Shown: positions 27,945 through 35,961 of the stretch, piece after piece
How the letters are laid out: the number at the start of each line of letters is the position of its first letter
Numbering within the stretch: the first letter of the stretch is position 1
Source of the DNA: Oscillospiraceae bacterium
GTDB lineage: Bacteria; Bacillota; Clostridia; Oscillospirales; Ruminococcaceae
DNA: 59,979 bases
Direction of reading: 5' to 3'
NCBI GenBank assembly: GCA_015067215.1
Contig: SVMW01000011.1
Span: 1 to 59,979 of the forward strand
Made by a program: the position numbers and the translations under genes
The notes under the pieces: generated by a model
The model's database searches: none
What the model was told of the DNA's origin: nothing
Seen by the model: the letters and a program-made list of their open reading frames with translations, nothing else

Positions 27945-28202
27945 ATGAACACAGGCCTGTTACTGATAATTGCAGCTGTTACGGCAGTGATGGTGACATA
28001 TGCAATTTCAAAAACAAAACATCCCGTGGTCACAGCATTCAGAAGTGCCATGTGCGGCACAGCTGCCCTGCTGCTTATAAACTTAACCGCAAAGGCTACA
28101 GGCTGTTACATAGCATTCAATTGGTTTACGGTTTTCGTTTCCACATTTCTGTCTCTGCCGGGGGTGGTGGGTATGCTGCTGCTGAATATAATTTTTATCT
28201 GA
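27945..28202 (+). CDS. BofA-family membrane protein
   Basis: An 85-residue integral membrane protein with three hydrophobic stretches. The C-terminal FLSLPGVVGMLLLN matches the conserved LGxPGV block of the pro-sigma-K processing inhibitor BofA, and the NLTAKATGCYIAFNWF segment matches the preceding family pattern. In Bacillus BofA sits in the outer forespore membrane and holds SpoIVFB inactive. The DUF2508 neighbour, 3 bases upstream, supports the call. Whether it controls a sigma-K processing complex here is not shown by the sequence. Confidence 0.75.
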   Translation: MNTGLLLIIAAVTAVMVTYAISKTKHPVVTAFRSAMCGTAALLLINLTAKATGCYIAFNWFTVFVSTFLSLPGVVGMLLLNIIFI

Positions 28203-28289
28203 AACATATATGTTTTTATATATGCTGCTTGTGCTTTTACCTGTAATTTGATATTATTATTTTGATAAATATTGATTAAAGGTGAATTT

Positions 28290-28913
28290 ATGAAAAAAGT
28301 ACATTGGCCCGGCGCAACACTTATGATGCCTGTACCGCCTGCACTTGTTTCCTGCGGTACAAAGGAAAACCCAAACTGTCTTACAATAGCATGGACAGGT
28401 ATAATCAACAGTCAGCCGCCAAAAACATATATAAGTATTCGTCCTGAACGCCATTCATATGAAATTATTAAACAGTCAAAGGAATTTATCATCAATATGC
28501 CTACTGCAAAGCTGGTGAAGGAAATTGACTGGTGCGGTGTTAAAAGCGGCGCCAGGGAGGACAAATTCAAAGCTATGAACTTTACCCCTTACGAAGTCGA
28601 GGGCTTTGAATGTCCTGCAATTGCAGAACTGCCTATTGCACTTACCTGCAAAGTGTTTGATATCGTGCCTCTGGGCTGTCACGACATGTTTATGGCAGAT
28701 ATTACAGGCGTTATTGTAAACGAAGACCTGCTGGACGAAAACGGACGCCTTGAAATTGAAAAGGCTGGGCTTATGGCTTATGCCCACGGACAGTATTTTG
28801 AACTTGGCAAAAAAATTGGCAGTTTTGGTTTCAGTGTTAAAAAGCCGGAAAAGAAGAGCAAAAAAAGAACAGGACAGAAACCACCTGTCAAGAAAAAAAC
28901 AGATAAAAAATAA
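28290..28913 (+). CDS. Flavin reductase-like domain protein
   Basis: A 207-residue protein of the flavin reductase/FMN-binding split-barrel family: PVPPALVSCGTKENPNCLTI, then TYISIRPERHSYEIIKQSKE, FIINMP and DWCGVKSGAREDKF. Such proteins bind FMN and reduce it or pass electrons to a partner. The last 30 residues are a Lys-rich tail. The start at 28290 is chosen for the AAAGGTGA site before it. It is a single gene followed by its own terminator; the partner is unknown. Confidence 0.85.
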   Translation: MKKVHWPGATLMMPVPPALVSCGTKENPNCLTIAWTGIINSQPPKTYISIRPERHSYEIIKQSKEFIINMPTAKLVKEIDWCGVKSGAREDKFKAMNFTPYEVEGFECPAIAELPIALTCKVFDIVPLGCHDMFMADITGVIVNEDLLDENGRLEIEKAGLMAYAHGQYFELGKKIGSFGFSVKKPEKKSKKRTGQKPPVKKKTDKK

Positions 28914-28921
28914 AAATTGTT

Positions 28922-28955
28922 AATAACGGACCATGAGCGGTCCGTTATTTTGTTT
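28922..28955 (+). terminator. Terminator after the flavin reductase gene
   Basis: An 11-bp perfect stem (28922-28932 with 28939-28949) is followed by TTGTTTATTG. Confidence 0.85.
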
Positions 28956-28990
28956 ATTGTGCCAAAAATCAAAATATACGCAATATTCGA

Positions 28991-29046
28991 TTGAAAACCA
29001 CAATATCTTGTGATAAAATTTAAGAACAGCTTTCAATATATAGTAA
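28991..29046 (+). promoter_or_regulatory. nrdD promoter with two NrdR-box-like sites
   Basis: TTGAAA at 28991-28996 and TAAAAT at 29014-29019 are separated by 17 bases. The spacer is almost exactly a palindrome-like site, CCACAATATCTTGTGA (28998-29013), which agrees at 13 of 16 positions with the NrdR-box consensus as I recall it. A second site, TTTCAATATATAGTAA (29031-29046), agrees at 11 of 16. Their centres are 33 bp apart, about three helical turns, as for known tandem NrdR boxes. NrdR would repress nrdD when dNTP/ATP levels are high. Confidence 0.6.
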
Positions 29047-29080
29047 CTTTATAATATATAAATCACAGGAAGGAGAAAAT

Positions 29081-31222
29081 ATGTACGTAGTAATAAAACG
29101 TGACGGCAGACAGGTTCAGTTTGACGCATCCAAAATAGAAATAGCAATTCTCAAGGCAATGCGCTACGGCAGCGGCATTGTTAACGAAGAACTTGCAAAA
29201 AAAATAGCAGAGGATTTCCAGAGTGACAAAATGATTGTTACAATCAAGGAAATTGAAGACTATGTTTACGCTGCTCTTATCGAAAGCGGTGACATGCTTA
29301 CCGCAAAATGTTACGAAGCTTACCGTGCAGTACGCGAATATCAGCGTCAGCGCAACACAATCGACAATAAAGTTATCGGCCTTATCAACGGTGAAAACAA
29401 GGAAAGCCTGATGGAAAACTCCAACAAACAGGAAAATCTTATCTCCACCCAGCGTGACCTTGTAGCCGAGGAGGTTTCCAAAGACATTGCAAAACGTATG
29501 ATGCTGCCACCTCATATTGCGCAGGCACACGACAATGGTCTTATCCACATTCACGACCTTGGCCACTACCTTAACCCATCCTTCAACTGTTGTCTTATCA
29601 ACCTTAAGGATATGCTGGAACACGGCACAGTAATCAACGGTAAGATGATTGAAAAACCAAAAACTTTCCGCACAGCCTGCACAATTGCAACACAGATTAT
29701 TGCACAGGTTGCATCAGGTCAGTTTGGCGGCCAGACAATGAGCCTTGCACATCTTTCTCCGTTTGTCCGTATTTCCGAAGAAAAAATCCGTCGTGACCTT
29801 GTTATCGAATGGAACGAAAACGGTTTTATGTACAATGAACAGCAGTTGGAAAAAATTGTTCAGCGCCGTCTTAAAGAGGAAGTTAAAGCAGGCATACAGA
29901 CTATTCAGTATCAGATAAACACACTGCAGACATCCAACGGCCAGAGCCCGTTCCTCAGCGTGTTTATGTACATCAGCGAATACCCTGAATACGAAAAAGA
30001 AACTGTTATGCTTATCGAAGAAGTTCTCCGTCAGCGTATACAGGGCATTAAAAACGAAGTTGGTGCATGGATTACCCCTGCTTTCCCTAAACTGCTTTAT
30101 GTAACAGATGAAAACAACATCCGCGAAGACAGCAAATACTACAGCCTTACACAGCTTGCAGCTGTTTGTGTTTCCAAACGCATGATGCCTGACTTTATCA
30201 GTGCAAAACATATGCGCCAGAACTACGAAGGCAATGTTTTCGGCTGCATGGGCTGCCGTGCATGGCTTTCACCATACAAAGGCCCTATCAACAACACAGA
30301 GGGCGAATACAAATGGTACGGCCGTTTTAATATGGGCCTTACATCCCTCAACCTTGCAGACGTTGGCCTTTCCGCACAGGGTGACCTTGACAAGTTCTGG
30401 AAAATTCTTGAAGACAGACTGGAACTTTGCCGCGAAAGCCTTATGCTTCGTTATGAAAAACTTAAAAACGTTACAAGCGATGTGTCCCCAATCCACTGGC
30501 AGCACGGCGCAATTGCACGCCTTGCCCCACACGAACCTATTTATCCGTTGCTTCAGAATGGCTATGCAACTATTACTCTGGGTTACATCGGTCTGTACGA
30601 ATGTGTAATGGCACTTATCGGCAAAAGCCACACAACACCTGAAGGTGAAAAACTGGGCGTTGAAATTATGAAAAACCTTAAAGCCCACATTGTAAAATGG
30701 AAGGAAGAAACAGGCCTTGGTTTCGCACTTTACGGCACACCAAGTGAATCTCTGACCGAACGTTTTGCAAAATGTCTCCAGCGCCGTTTTGGTGTTGTAC
30801 CGGGCATTACCGACCGTAACTATCTCACAAACAGCTATCATGTGTTTGTAGGGGAAGAAATTGATGCTTTCCAGAAGCTTAAATTTGAAAGCCAGTTTCA
30901 TCCAATATCCTCAGGCGGTGCAATCAGCTATGTTGAACTGCCAAACCTTGCACAGAACCCGGAAGTTATTCTTACACTTATCAAATATATGTACGAAAAT
31001 GTTCAGTACGCTGAAATGAACACAAAACTGGACTTCTGCATGGAATGTGGTTTTGAGGGAGAAATCCTCTGCGACGATAACCTTGAATGGTATTGTCCAA
31101 ACTGCGGCAACCGCGATAAATCCCGTATGAATGTTGTACGCCGTACCTGTGGTTACCTTGGCGAAAACTACTGGAACGAAGGCAGAACACAGGAAATTAA
31201 AGAACGCGTGGTACATCTTTGA
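29081..31222 (+). CDS. nrdD: Anaerobic ribonucleoside-triphosphate reductase (class III)
   Basis: A 713-residue glycyl-radical enzyme that makes deoxynucleotides without oxygen. The N-terminal ATP-cone (YVVIKRDGRQVQFDASKIE) gives allosteric control. The C-terminal zinc site has CMECG and CPNCG, and the radical loop reads RRTCGYLGEN with the radical glycine at about 691. The activase NrdG is usually the next gene. Here it lies 10.8 kb downstream beyond the sipW surface cluster. A very strong terminator follows. Confidence 0.96.
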   Translation: MYVVIKRDGRQVQFDASKIEIAILKAMRYGSGIVNEELAKKIAEDFQSDKMIVTIKEIEDYVYAALIESGDMLTAKCYEAYRAVREYQRQRNTIDNKVIGLINGENKESLMENSNKQENLISTQRDLVAEEVSKDIAKRMMLPPHIAQAHDNGLIHIHDLGHYLNPSFNCCLINLKDMLEHGTVINGKMIEKPKTFRTACTIATQIIAQVASGQFGGQTMSLAHLSPFVRISEEKIRRDLVIEWNENGFMYNEQQLEKIVQRRLKEEVKAGIQTIQYQINTLQTSNGQSPFLSVFMYISEYPEYEKETVMLIEEVLRQRIQGIKNEVGAWITPAFPKLLYVTDENNIREDSKYYSLTQLAAVCVSKRMMPDFISAKHMRQNYEGNVFGCMGCRAWLSPYKGPINNTEGEYKWYGRFNMGLTSLNLADVGLSAQGDLDKFWKILEDRLELCRESLMLRYEKLKNVTSDVSPIHWQHGAIARLAPHEPIYPLLQNGYATITLGYIGLYECVMALIGKSHTTPEGEKLGVEIMKNLKAHIVKWKEETGLGFALYGTPSESLTERFAKCLQRRFGVVPGITDRNYLTNSYHVFVGEEIDAFQKLKFESQFHPISSGGAISYVELPNLAQNPEVILTLIKYMYENVQYAEMNTKLDFCMECGFEGEILCDDNLEWYCPNCGNRDKSRMNVVRRTCGYLGENYWNEGRTQEIKERVVHL

Positions 31223-31245
31223 TTTTTTGCATTATAAACCGTATA

Positions 31246-31285
31246 AAATGTCATCCTTTATATTTTAAAGGATGACATTTTTTTT
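31246..31285 (+). terminator. Strong terminator after nrdD
   Basis: A 15-bp perfect stem (31246-31260 with 31266-31280) is followed by a run of T. It closes nrdD before the surface cluster. Confidence 0.93.
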
Positions 31286-31663
31286 GAGGCTTTTGACTTT
31301 TTTTGTGTTATTTTTTGGCTCAAAACTGTAAAATTATGAAATAAATTGCTTAAAATATAATTACAAAATGGGTAAATAGCTTGCTTTATTTGTTCAAAAG
31401 GACTATACTATACTTGTATAGTTTATTTAAATTTCACATTTTATGATGAAATTTTGCAATATTTGTGTATAAACGGAGCTTTATTGCGAGTTACAGCATA
31501 AAATTGAAAATTAAATCACCTTGATTTGCATACTCTTTTTTGCATATTGTCAGAATTTACGCCTATTGAGTTGCTCAAAGGCGCTTTTGGCATTTCTGTT
31601 TGCATACAGGATACAGTTTTGAGTAAAAAAATTATAAAAATATAAACCTGAAAGGGAATTTTT
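31286..31663. other. Long AT-rich upstream region of the sipW cluster
   Basis: About 380 bases with no gene. It holds a candidate promoter with an overlapping palindrome (separate entry) and then a leader of about 250 bases. The leader has short hairpins such as TTGAG/CTCAA near 31565-31580 and three TTTGCATA-like motifs, at about 31527, 31540 and 31600. No known riboswitch was recognised. Confidence 0.5.
31381..31422 (+). promoter_or_regulatory. Candidate promoter and operator palindrome for the sipW cluster
   Basis: TTGCTT at 31381-31386 and TATACT at 31404-31409 are separated by 17 bases. The -10 box runs into the palindrome ACTATAC-TT-GTATAGT (31407-31422), whose two 7-base arms match perfectly. 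A repressor bound there would block the promoter. Confidence 0.5.
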
Positions 31664-32302
31664 ATGAAAAAAGAAAAAGACACACAGACATCGGCATCAC
31701 ACAAGATAATGACAGTGGTTGGTACAATACTGTGCATCATTCTTACACCAATACTGCTTATCAACCTTACACTCATTGCAAAAAGCTACATAAACCAGAA
31801 CGAGGTTCCGTCTGTGGGTGGTTTCCTGCCTCTTATTGTTCTTACAGACTCTATGGAACCTGTAATTGACGGCGGCGACCTTATCATCTGTCACACAGCT
31901 GAAGCAGAAGAAATCAAAACAGGCGACATTATCGCATTTTTTGACCCTGCAGGCAACGGAACAAGCATTGTAACCCACCGTGTTCTTGAAATTGTGGAAG
32001 AAAACGGCACAATCAGTTTCCGTACAAAGGGTGACAACAACAACGCCGAAGATAAAATGCTTGTTCCACAGGACAAGCTGGTTGCAGTTTATAAAACAAG
32101 AATTGCAGGCGCAGGCCATGTAGCAATGTTTATGCAGAGCCCAACAGGCCTTATTGTATGTGTTGTTCTTCCAATTATTCTGTTTGTAGCATACGACGTT
32201 GTACGCCGCAAACTGTACGAACGCAAACGCGATGATGACACAGCAGCACTGCTTGCAGAACTTGAAGCATTAAGAGCAGAAAAAGCTGACAAACAGAATT
32301 AA
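31664..32302 (+). CDS. sipW: Signal peptidase I, SipW (ER) type, first copy
   Basis: A 212-residue membrane peptidase. The nucleophile is Ser63 (VLTDSMEPVI). The general base is His105 (VTHRVLEI) in place of the usual lysine, and GDNNNAED (Asp124/130) supplies the acid. This Ser-His-Asp set marks the ER/SipW class, which in Bacillus cleaves the biofilm proteins TasA and TapA. Membrane helices lie near residues 15-40 and 147-170, followed by a charged coiled tail (LLAELEALRAEKADK). It is the first gene of the surface cluster. Its likely substrates follow. Confidence 0.9.
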   Translation: MKKEKDTQTSASHKIMTVVGTILCIILTPILLINLTLIAKSYINQNEVPSVGGFLPLIVLTDSMEPVIDGGDLIICHTAEAEEIKTGDIIAFFDPAGNGTSIVTHRVLEIVEENGTISFRTKGDNNNAEDKMLVPQDKLVAVYKTRIAGAGHVAMFMQSPTGLIVCVVLPIILFVAYDVVRRKLYERKRDDDTAALLAELEALRAEKADKQN

Positions 32303-32729
32303 TTTGTAAATTGATTATTGCTGAAATTGCTGTTAAAACAGCAAATAAGGTGCTCTAGATGCCCTCTGCCTTCGATTTTTCGGGGGGGGGGTAGAACTTT
32401 ATCTGCTATAAATATCGAGAGCATCTGTTGCTTGTTCGTTAATATGGAAACGTTCCCATATACATTGAACAAAATATAATCTGTGATGCGCGGGGTAATT
32501 ACACCACCGCAGGCATCCTGTCTCCCTTTGCACAAGGTAGGCACAACAAAGTTTATTCTTCCCTCGGAGGCCACGATTCCGGGGAATGATATAAAAATGC
32601 CGCGGCATTCTCTGCGGGTGGTCATTCGTAAAGAATGTCCGGTAAAAAATTATCTCCCCGGAATTTAAGAATAGGGGAAGAATTTTTAGCAAGGGCGAAA
32701 GCCCGATAAGGAAAGGGGTTTTTCAGATT
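32303..32729 (+). other. Structured non-coding segment with a G10 tract
   Basis: No credible gene in 427 bases, but many inverted repeats. They are: 32351-32360 with 32414-32423 (9 of 10) around the G10 run at 32382-32391; TTGTTC/GAACAA (32432, 32467) enclosing ATATGG/CCATAT; GATGC-GCGG with CCGC-GCATC (32485-32517); ATTCCGGGGA with TCCCCGGAAT (32576-32585, 32655-32664, perfect) enclosing the 14-bp palindrome AATGCCGCGGCATT (32596-32609) and a hairpin at 32620-32640; and GGGC-GAAA-GCCC (32693-32704). It may be a structured 5' leader for the next gene. No known RNA family was recognised. Confidence 0.55.
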
Positions 32730-33410
32730 ATGAAGAAAAACAGAATGATGAGACTGGCTTCCGGTCTTCTGGTAGCAGTCCTTATTACAACAAGCACAAT
32801 CAGCGGCACTTTTGCGAAGTATACAACTGCTGACACAGCATCAGATGAAGCAAGAGTTGCTAAATGGGGCATTACAGTTATAGCAAAGGATAACGATGAA
32901 AATGACTTATTCTTGGAAAACTATACTGATGCGGTTTCATCCGTAGCTAATGAAGAAATTGTTGCACCTGGTACAAGCGGTACAATGACAGATATCGCAG
33001 TTAATGGTACACCAGAAGTGGATTTTAAAGCTACATATACTGCAGACTTAACACTTACCGGTTGGACAGTTGATGTGGATGGTGATCCAGCTACTCCAGA
33101 TACAGAAGTATATTTCCCAATTGTAATTACTGTAAACGGAGATGAAAAAGCATTCACAGGTACAAAGCAGACTGAACTTGACGCATTTATAAGTGATGTT
33201 GAAGCAGCAATTGGTGGTGCGACAAAAACATATACAGCTGGACAGACTATTGCAGATACACTTGATGTTTCTTGGAAATGGGATTTCTCAGTAAATACTG
33301 ATAAAGACATTAGAGACACAAGACTTGGTGATGCAGCAGCAGCTGGCAATGCAGCAACAATTAAACTTGAAGTTAATTGTCTTGTAGAACAGACCAACAC
33401 AATCGACTAA
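32730..33410 (+). CDS. SipW-dependent secreted protein, TasA/camelysin-like
   Basis: A 226-residue exported protein. The signal peptide (LASGLLVAVLITTSTISGTF) followed by AKYTTADTASDEARVAKWGI is the hallmark of SipW substrates: cleavage before a short AKYT-type motif, then ARVAKWG. The mature part is Thr/Ala/Asp-rich with a beta-sandwich pattern, no Cys in the core except near the end, and no wall anchor. In Bacillus the related TasA forms biofilm fibres and camelysin is a surface protease-like protein. A similar fibre or sheath role is inferred. It lies 427 bases after the first SipW. Confidence 0.85.
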   Translation: MKKNRMMRLASGLLVAVLITTSTISGTFAKYTTADTASDEARVAKWGITVIAKDNDENDLFLENYTDAVSSVANEEIVAPGTSGTMTDIAVNGTPEVDFKATYTADLTLTGWTVDVDGDPATPDTEVYFPIVITVNGDEKAFTGTKQTELDAFISDVEAAIGGATKTYTAGQTIADTLDVSWKWDFSVNTDKDIRDTRLGDAAAAGNAATIKLEVNCLVEQTNTID

Positions 33411-33454
33411 TATCCCGCTACATATTAGTTAAATCTTAAACGGATAATATATAC

Positions 33455-33493
33455 CCGCTCTTGCCTGTCGTGGCAAGGCAAGGGCGGTTTTTC
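33455..33493 (+). terminator. Terminator after the TasA-like gene
   Basis: An 11-bp stem (33455-33465 with 33477-33487, one G-U pair) is followed by TTTTTCC, then another T-run. It may cap expression of the downstream genes relative to this one. Confidence 0.85.
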
Positions 33494-33769
33494 CGCTTTT
33501 TTTAAAACACACACTTTAAAACCTTTATCATCCAAGGGCCAAAAAAATGCTTTTGCATAGCGGTCAAACCCGTCAATGCAGGCAAACCAAGGCTCCTTCT
33601 GATGAGGGAGCTGTCAGCGCAAGCTGACTGAGGGAGAGAACTTAAAAAACTGAAACTGATGTTTATCCCACTGGCTTGTAAAAGGCAGGAAAGGCATTGA
33701 CTGAAAAGTGTGGTTTTAAAAAGTGCGGAAAATTTTCAATAAGCGTAAAACACTCAAAGGACAAACTTG
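33494..33769. other. Intergenic region with a repeat element
   Basis: About 275 bases without a gene. It holds a MITE-like hairpin repeat (separate entry). The segment 33697-33702 reads TTGACT, but no good -10 box follows at the right distance. AAAGGAC at 33757 serves as ribosome-binding site for the next gene. Confidence 0.5.
33575..33640. repeat. MITE-like intergenic hairpin repeat, copy 1
   Basis: Two adjacent hairpins: GCTCC with GGAGC (33592-33596 and 33607-33611), then the perfect GTCAGC-GCAA-GCTGAC (33613-33628), followed by TGAGGGAGAG. This layout (CTCC..GGAG, then GTCAGC..GCTGAC) resembles small non-coding repeats I know from the intergenic regions of gut Clostridia. A related but diverged copy lies at 49052-49147. 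Confidence 0.6.
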
Positions 33770-34738
33770 ATGGATAAAAAACGAAACTCTAAACGCAGTT
33801 ATCTTGTCTGGTTTGTTTTTCTGCTTACAATAAGCGTTGTGGCAACAAGCATTTTAACCACAATGCTTATGAACAAATATTACCTCGATGCTTCAGGTGC
33901 TATCAACATTGGCCCTACAAGCAGCGAAACTCATCAGCAGACAGACACACAGCCGGAACAGGACCCACAGAATACTGAAACTCAGGACACCACAGCACAG
34001 AACAACAGTGGTGTTGGTCCTGCTGCGACTAAAAAACCTTACAACCCAAGCTTCGAGGCAAGTTCCGACGGTGTTATCTGGTCAACCTACACCGAAGTTG
34101 ACATCTTTAAAGCAAGCTATGCAAATGAAAACGGAGAAACCACCGTTAAAAGTGCTGACGGCACAAAACTTATTGCACCGGGCACCGAAAACACTTTTAT
34201 TTTCAAACTCAGCAACAAGGGCGATGTGCCTATCGACTTTACACTTGATATAGATGTGTTTGTGGAACCTGCAGGCATTGAAATTCCTGTTGAAGCCAGG
34301 CTTCGCCGCTATGACGGCAAATGGATTTCAGGCGACAGCGACAGCTGGGTTTTTCCTCGCGGGCTTACACAGGCTTTCGACAAAGACACCCTTGGTATAG
34401 ACCGATATTTCTACTATACGCTGGAATGGCGCTGGCCGTTTGATACCGACGACACACACGACACATATCTGGGCAACCTCTCCGCACAGGACGATGTTAC
34501 CTTTAAAATTTTAATTCTTACAAATGCAACAGCAGCGGAAGACCCATCCCTTGCAGGCGGCATTAATATTCCTGACACAGGTGACGATTTCAGCTTTATC
34601 ATCTGGGGTTCAGTTGCAATATGTTCACTTGTAATCATCATCGGTATCATCATCTTTATCCTGCTGCTTAAGCGCAGAGAAGATGACGAAGAGGAACAAA
34701 ACTCTGCTGTGGAGGACACACAGATTGAAAAAGATTAA
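33770..34738 (+). CDS. Two-helix surface protein with IPDTG sortase-like motif
   Basis: A 322-residue protein. A membrane helix lies at about 10-32 (an uncleaved anchor or signal). It is followed by a Gln/Thr/Glu-rich linker (about 45-85), a beta-rich extracellular domain (VIWSTYTEVDIFKASYAN to YTLEWRWPFD), then NIPDTGDDF, a second membrane helix and KRRED with a 20-residue acidic tail. IPDTG followed by a helix and KRR looks like a sortase signal, but the cytoplasmic tail is longer than usual. No sortase lies in the window. The start is the ATG at 33770. It could anchor or scaffold the fibre, like TapA in Bacillus (inference). Confidence 0.75.
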   Translation: MDKKRNSKRSYLVWFVFLLTISVVATSILTTMLMNKYYLDASGAINIGPTSSETHQQTDTQPEQDPQNTETQDTTAQNNSGVGPAATKKPYNPSFEASSDGVIWSTYTEVDIFKASYANENGETTVKSADGTKLIAPGTENTFIFKLSNKGDVPIDFTLDIDVFVEPAGIEIPVEARLRRYDGKWISGDSDSWVFPRGLTQAFDKDTLGIDRYFYYTLEWRWPFDTDDTHDTYLGNLSAQDDVTFKILILTNATAAEDPSLAGGINIPDTGDDFSFIIWGSVAICSLVIIIGIIIFILLLKRREDDEEEQNSAVEDTQIEKD

Positions 34739-35273
34739 ATTTAAAGGCATTTTAAGGCTGGTTGTGCTGGCTGTGTGCGGTGGTGTTCTGGGCTTGAACA
34801 TTTACACCGCCAATGCAAGCAAACTGGTTGGGGACCATATGCCAATGCCGTTTGGCTTTGGCGGTGCCGTGGTTTTAAGCGGCAGTATGGAGCCTGCCCT
34901 CAGCGTAGGTGACCTTATAATAGTAAGCAAAGATAAACCGTATTCCGTACAGGACATAGTGGTTTATCAGCAGAACAACACCCTTGTGGTGCACCGCGTG
35001 GTTTCAATTGACGAAGAAACCATTGTAACCCAGGGAGATGCAAACAATGTTGCCGATTCTGCTGTGGAAAAATCTGCAGTAAAAGGCACAGTAATTGCGG
35101 TGGTGCCAATGGTTGGCAATGCAGTTAACTTTATAAAAACACCAATCGGCACAATTTTGCTTGTGGTTGCGGCAATTGCCCTTGTGGAACTTCCGCATCG
35201 CAGAGAAAAGCAGAAAGACGACGAAGAAAGACAAAAAATTATTGACGAAATAAACCGTCTTAAAAACATGTAA
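34725..35273 (+). CDS. Signal peptidase I, SipW (ER) type, second copy
   Basis: From TTG 34725 the protein has 182 residues. GGAGG at 34711-34715 lies 9 bases before this TTG, so the TTG is chosen over a more upstream ATG. The gene overlaps the end of its neighbour by 14 bases, a sign of coupling. Catalytic residues are Ser54 (LSGSMEPALS), His90 (VVHRVVS) and Asp105 or Asp111 (GDANNVAD), again the Ser-His class. A membrane helix lies near 8-28 and another near 133-153. Two SipW copies in 3 kb suggest distinct substrates. Confidence 0.9.
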   Translation: MKKIKFKGILRLVVLAVCGGVLGLNIYTANASKLVGDHMPMPFGFGGAVVLSGSMEPALSVGDLIIVSKDKPYSVQDIVVYQQNNTLVVHRVVSIDEETIVTQGDANNVADSAVEKSAVKGTVIAVVPMVGNAVNFIKTPIGTILLVVAAIALVELPHRREKQKDDEERQKIIDEINRLKNM

Positions 35274-35291
35274 CTGAAAGGAGCAGCAGAA

Positions 35292-35942
35292 ATGACAAAT
35301 ACAAAACGCAGAAAACTGAATATACCGTTTTGTGTTGCAGTTGTTCTGCTGTTTTTAACTTTAGTGTCCATACATTTCACAAGCGGACTTTATGCAAGAT
35401 ATACTGTAAGTGACACATCTGATGACAGTGCACGAGCAGCAACTTTCGGTCAGATTACACTGACAGAAAAGGTTGACGGCGTTGTTGTGGACCCGTCATA
35501 TACACATATTGTGGTACCGGGTGTGGATATAAACAAACAGGTACATGTGGATTTTACGGCCTGTGAAGTGGACACCTATGTGTTTGTGGTGGTTACCAAA
35601 ACAGGTGACTGGTCAGTTTCCGCACCTGTTTATGACACATGGGCGGCAGGTACAGCAAGTGACGGAAAACCTGTGCTTAAATGGGAGGTTGGAACTTTGT
35701 GGGAAGGGCTTGAACCTTCAGGAGACGGCAGATATGTTTACTGCACATATGTGGATGCCAATAATGGCTTTTCTGCAGATTTTATAAAGGATAATGCTAT
35801 TTCTGTCAACGAATTTGCTACAGAAGCAAATATTGAAAATGTCGGCAGTTATGGCCTTAAATTCAGCGCTGCCGCAGTTCAGGCAGGCGGTTTTGGTGAT
35901 GCTTCTGACGCATGGCTTGCAATAAAAGATTCAGTAATTTAA
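35292..35942 (+). CDS. SipW-dependent secreted protein, second copy
   Basis: A 216-residue exported protein. A hydrophobic signal helix (about 12-32) is followed by SGLYARYTVSDTSDDSARAA, the SipW-type processing region, with RAATFG in place of RVAKWG. The mature domain has a regular beta pattern rich in Trp and Tyr (GDWSVSAPVYDTW, VLKWEVGTLWEG) and no wall anchor. It follows the second SipW by 18 bases and is probably its substrate. It is only distantly like the TasA-like protein at 32730. Confidence 0.8.
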   Translation: MTNTKRRKLNIPFCVAVVLLFLTLVSIHFTSGLYARYTVSDTSDDSARAATFGQITLTEKVDGVVVDPSYTHIVVPGVDINKQVHVDFTACEVDTYVFVVVTKTGDWSVSAPVYDTWAAGTASDGKPVLKWEVGTLWEGLEPSGDGRYVYCTYVDANNGFSADFIKDNAISVNEFATEANIENVGSYGLKFSAAAVQAGGFGDASDAWLAIKDSVI

Positions 35943-35961
35943 ACATCAAGGGGGAATTAGC

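Noticed and set aside
32340-32710. Invertible DNA segment (inverton).
   Set aside because: The inverted repeats are short, nested and surround hairpins rather than a promoter, and no invertase gene is close by.
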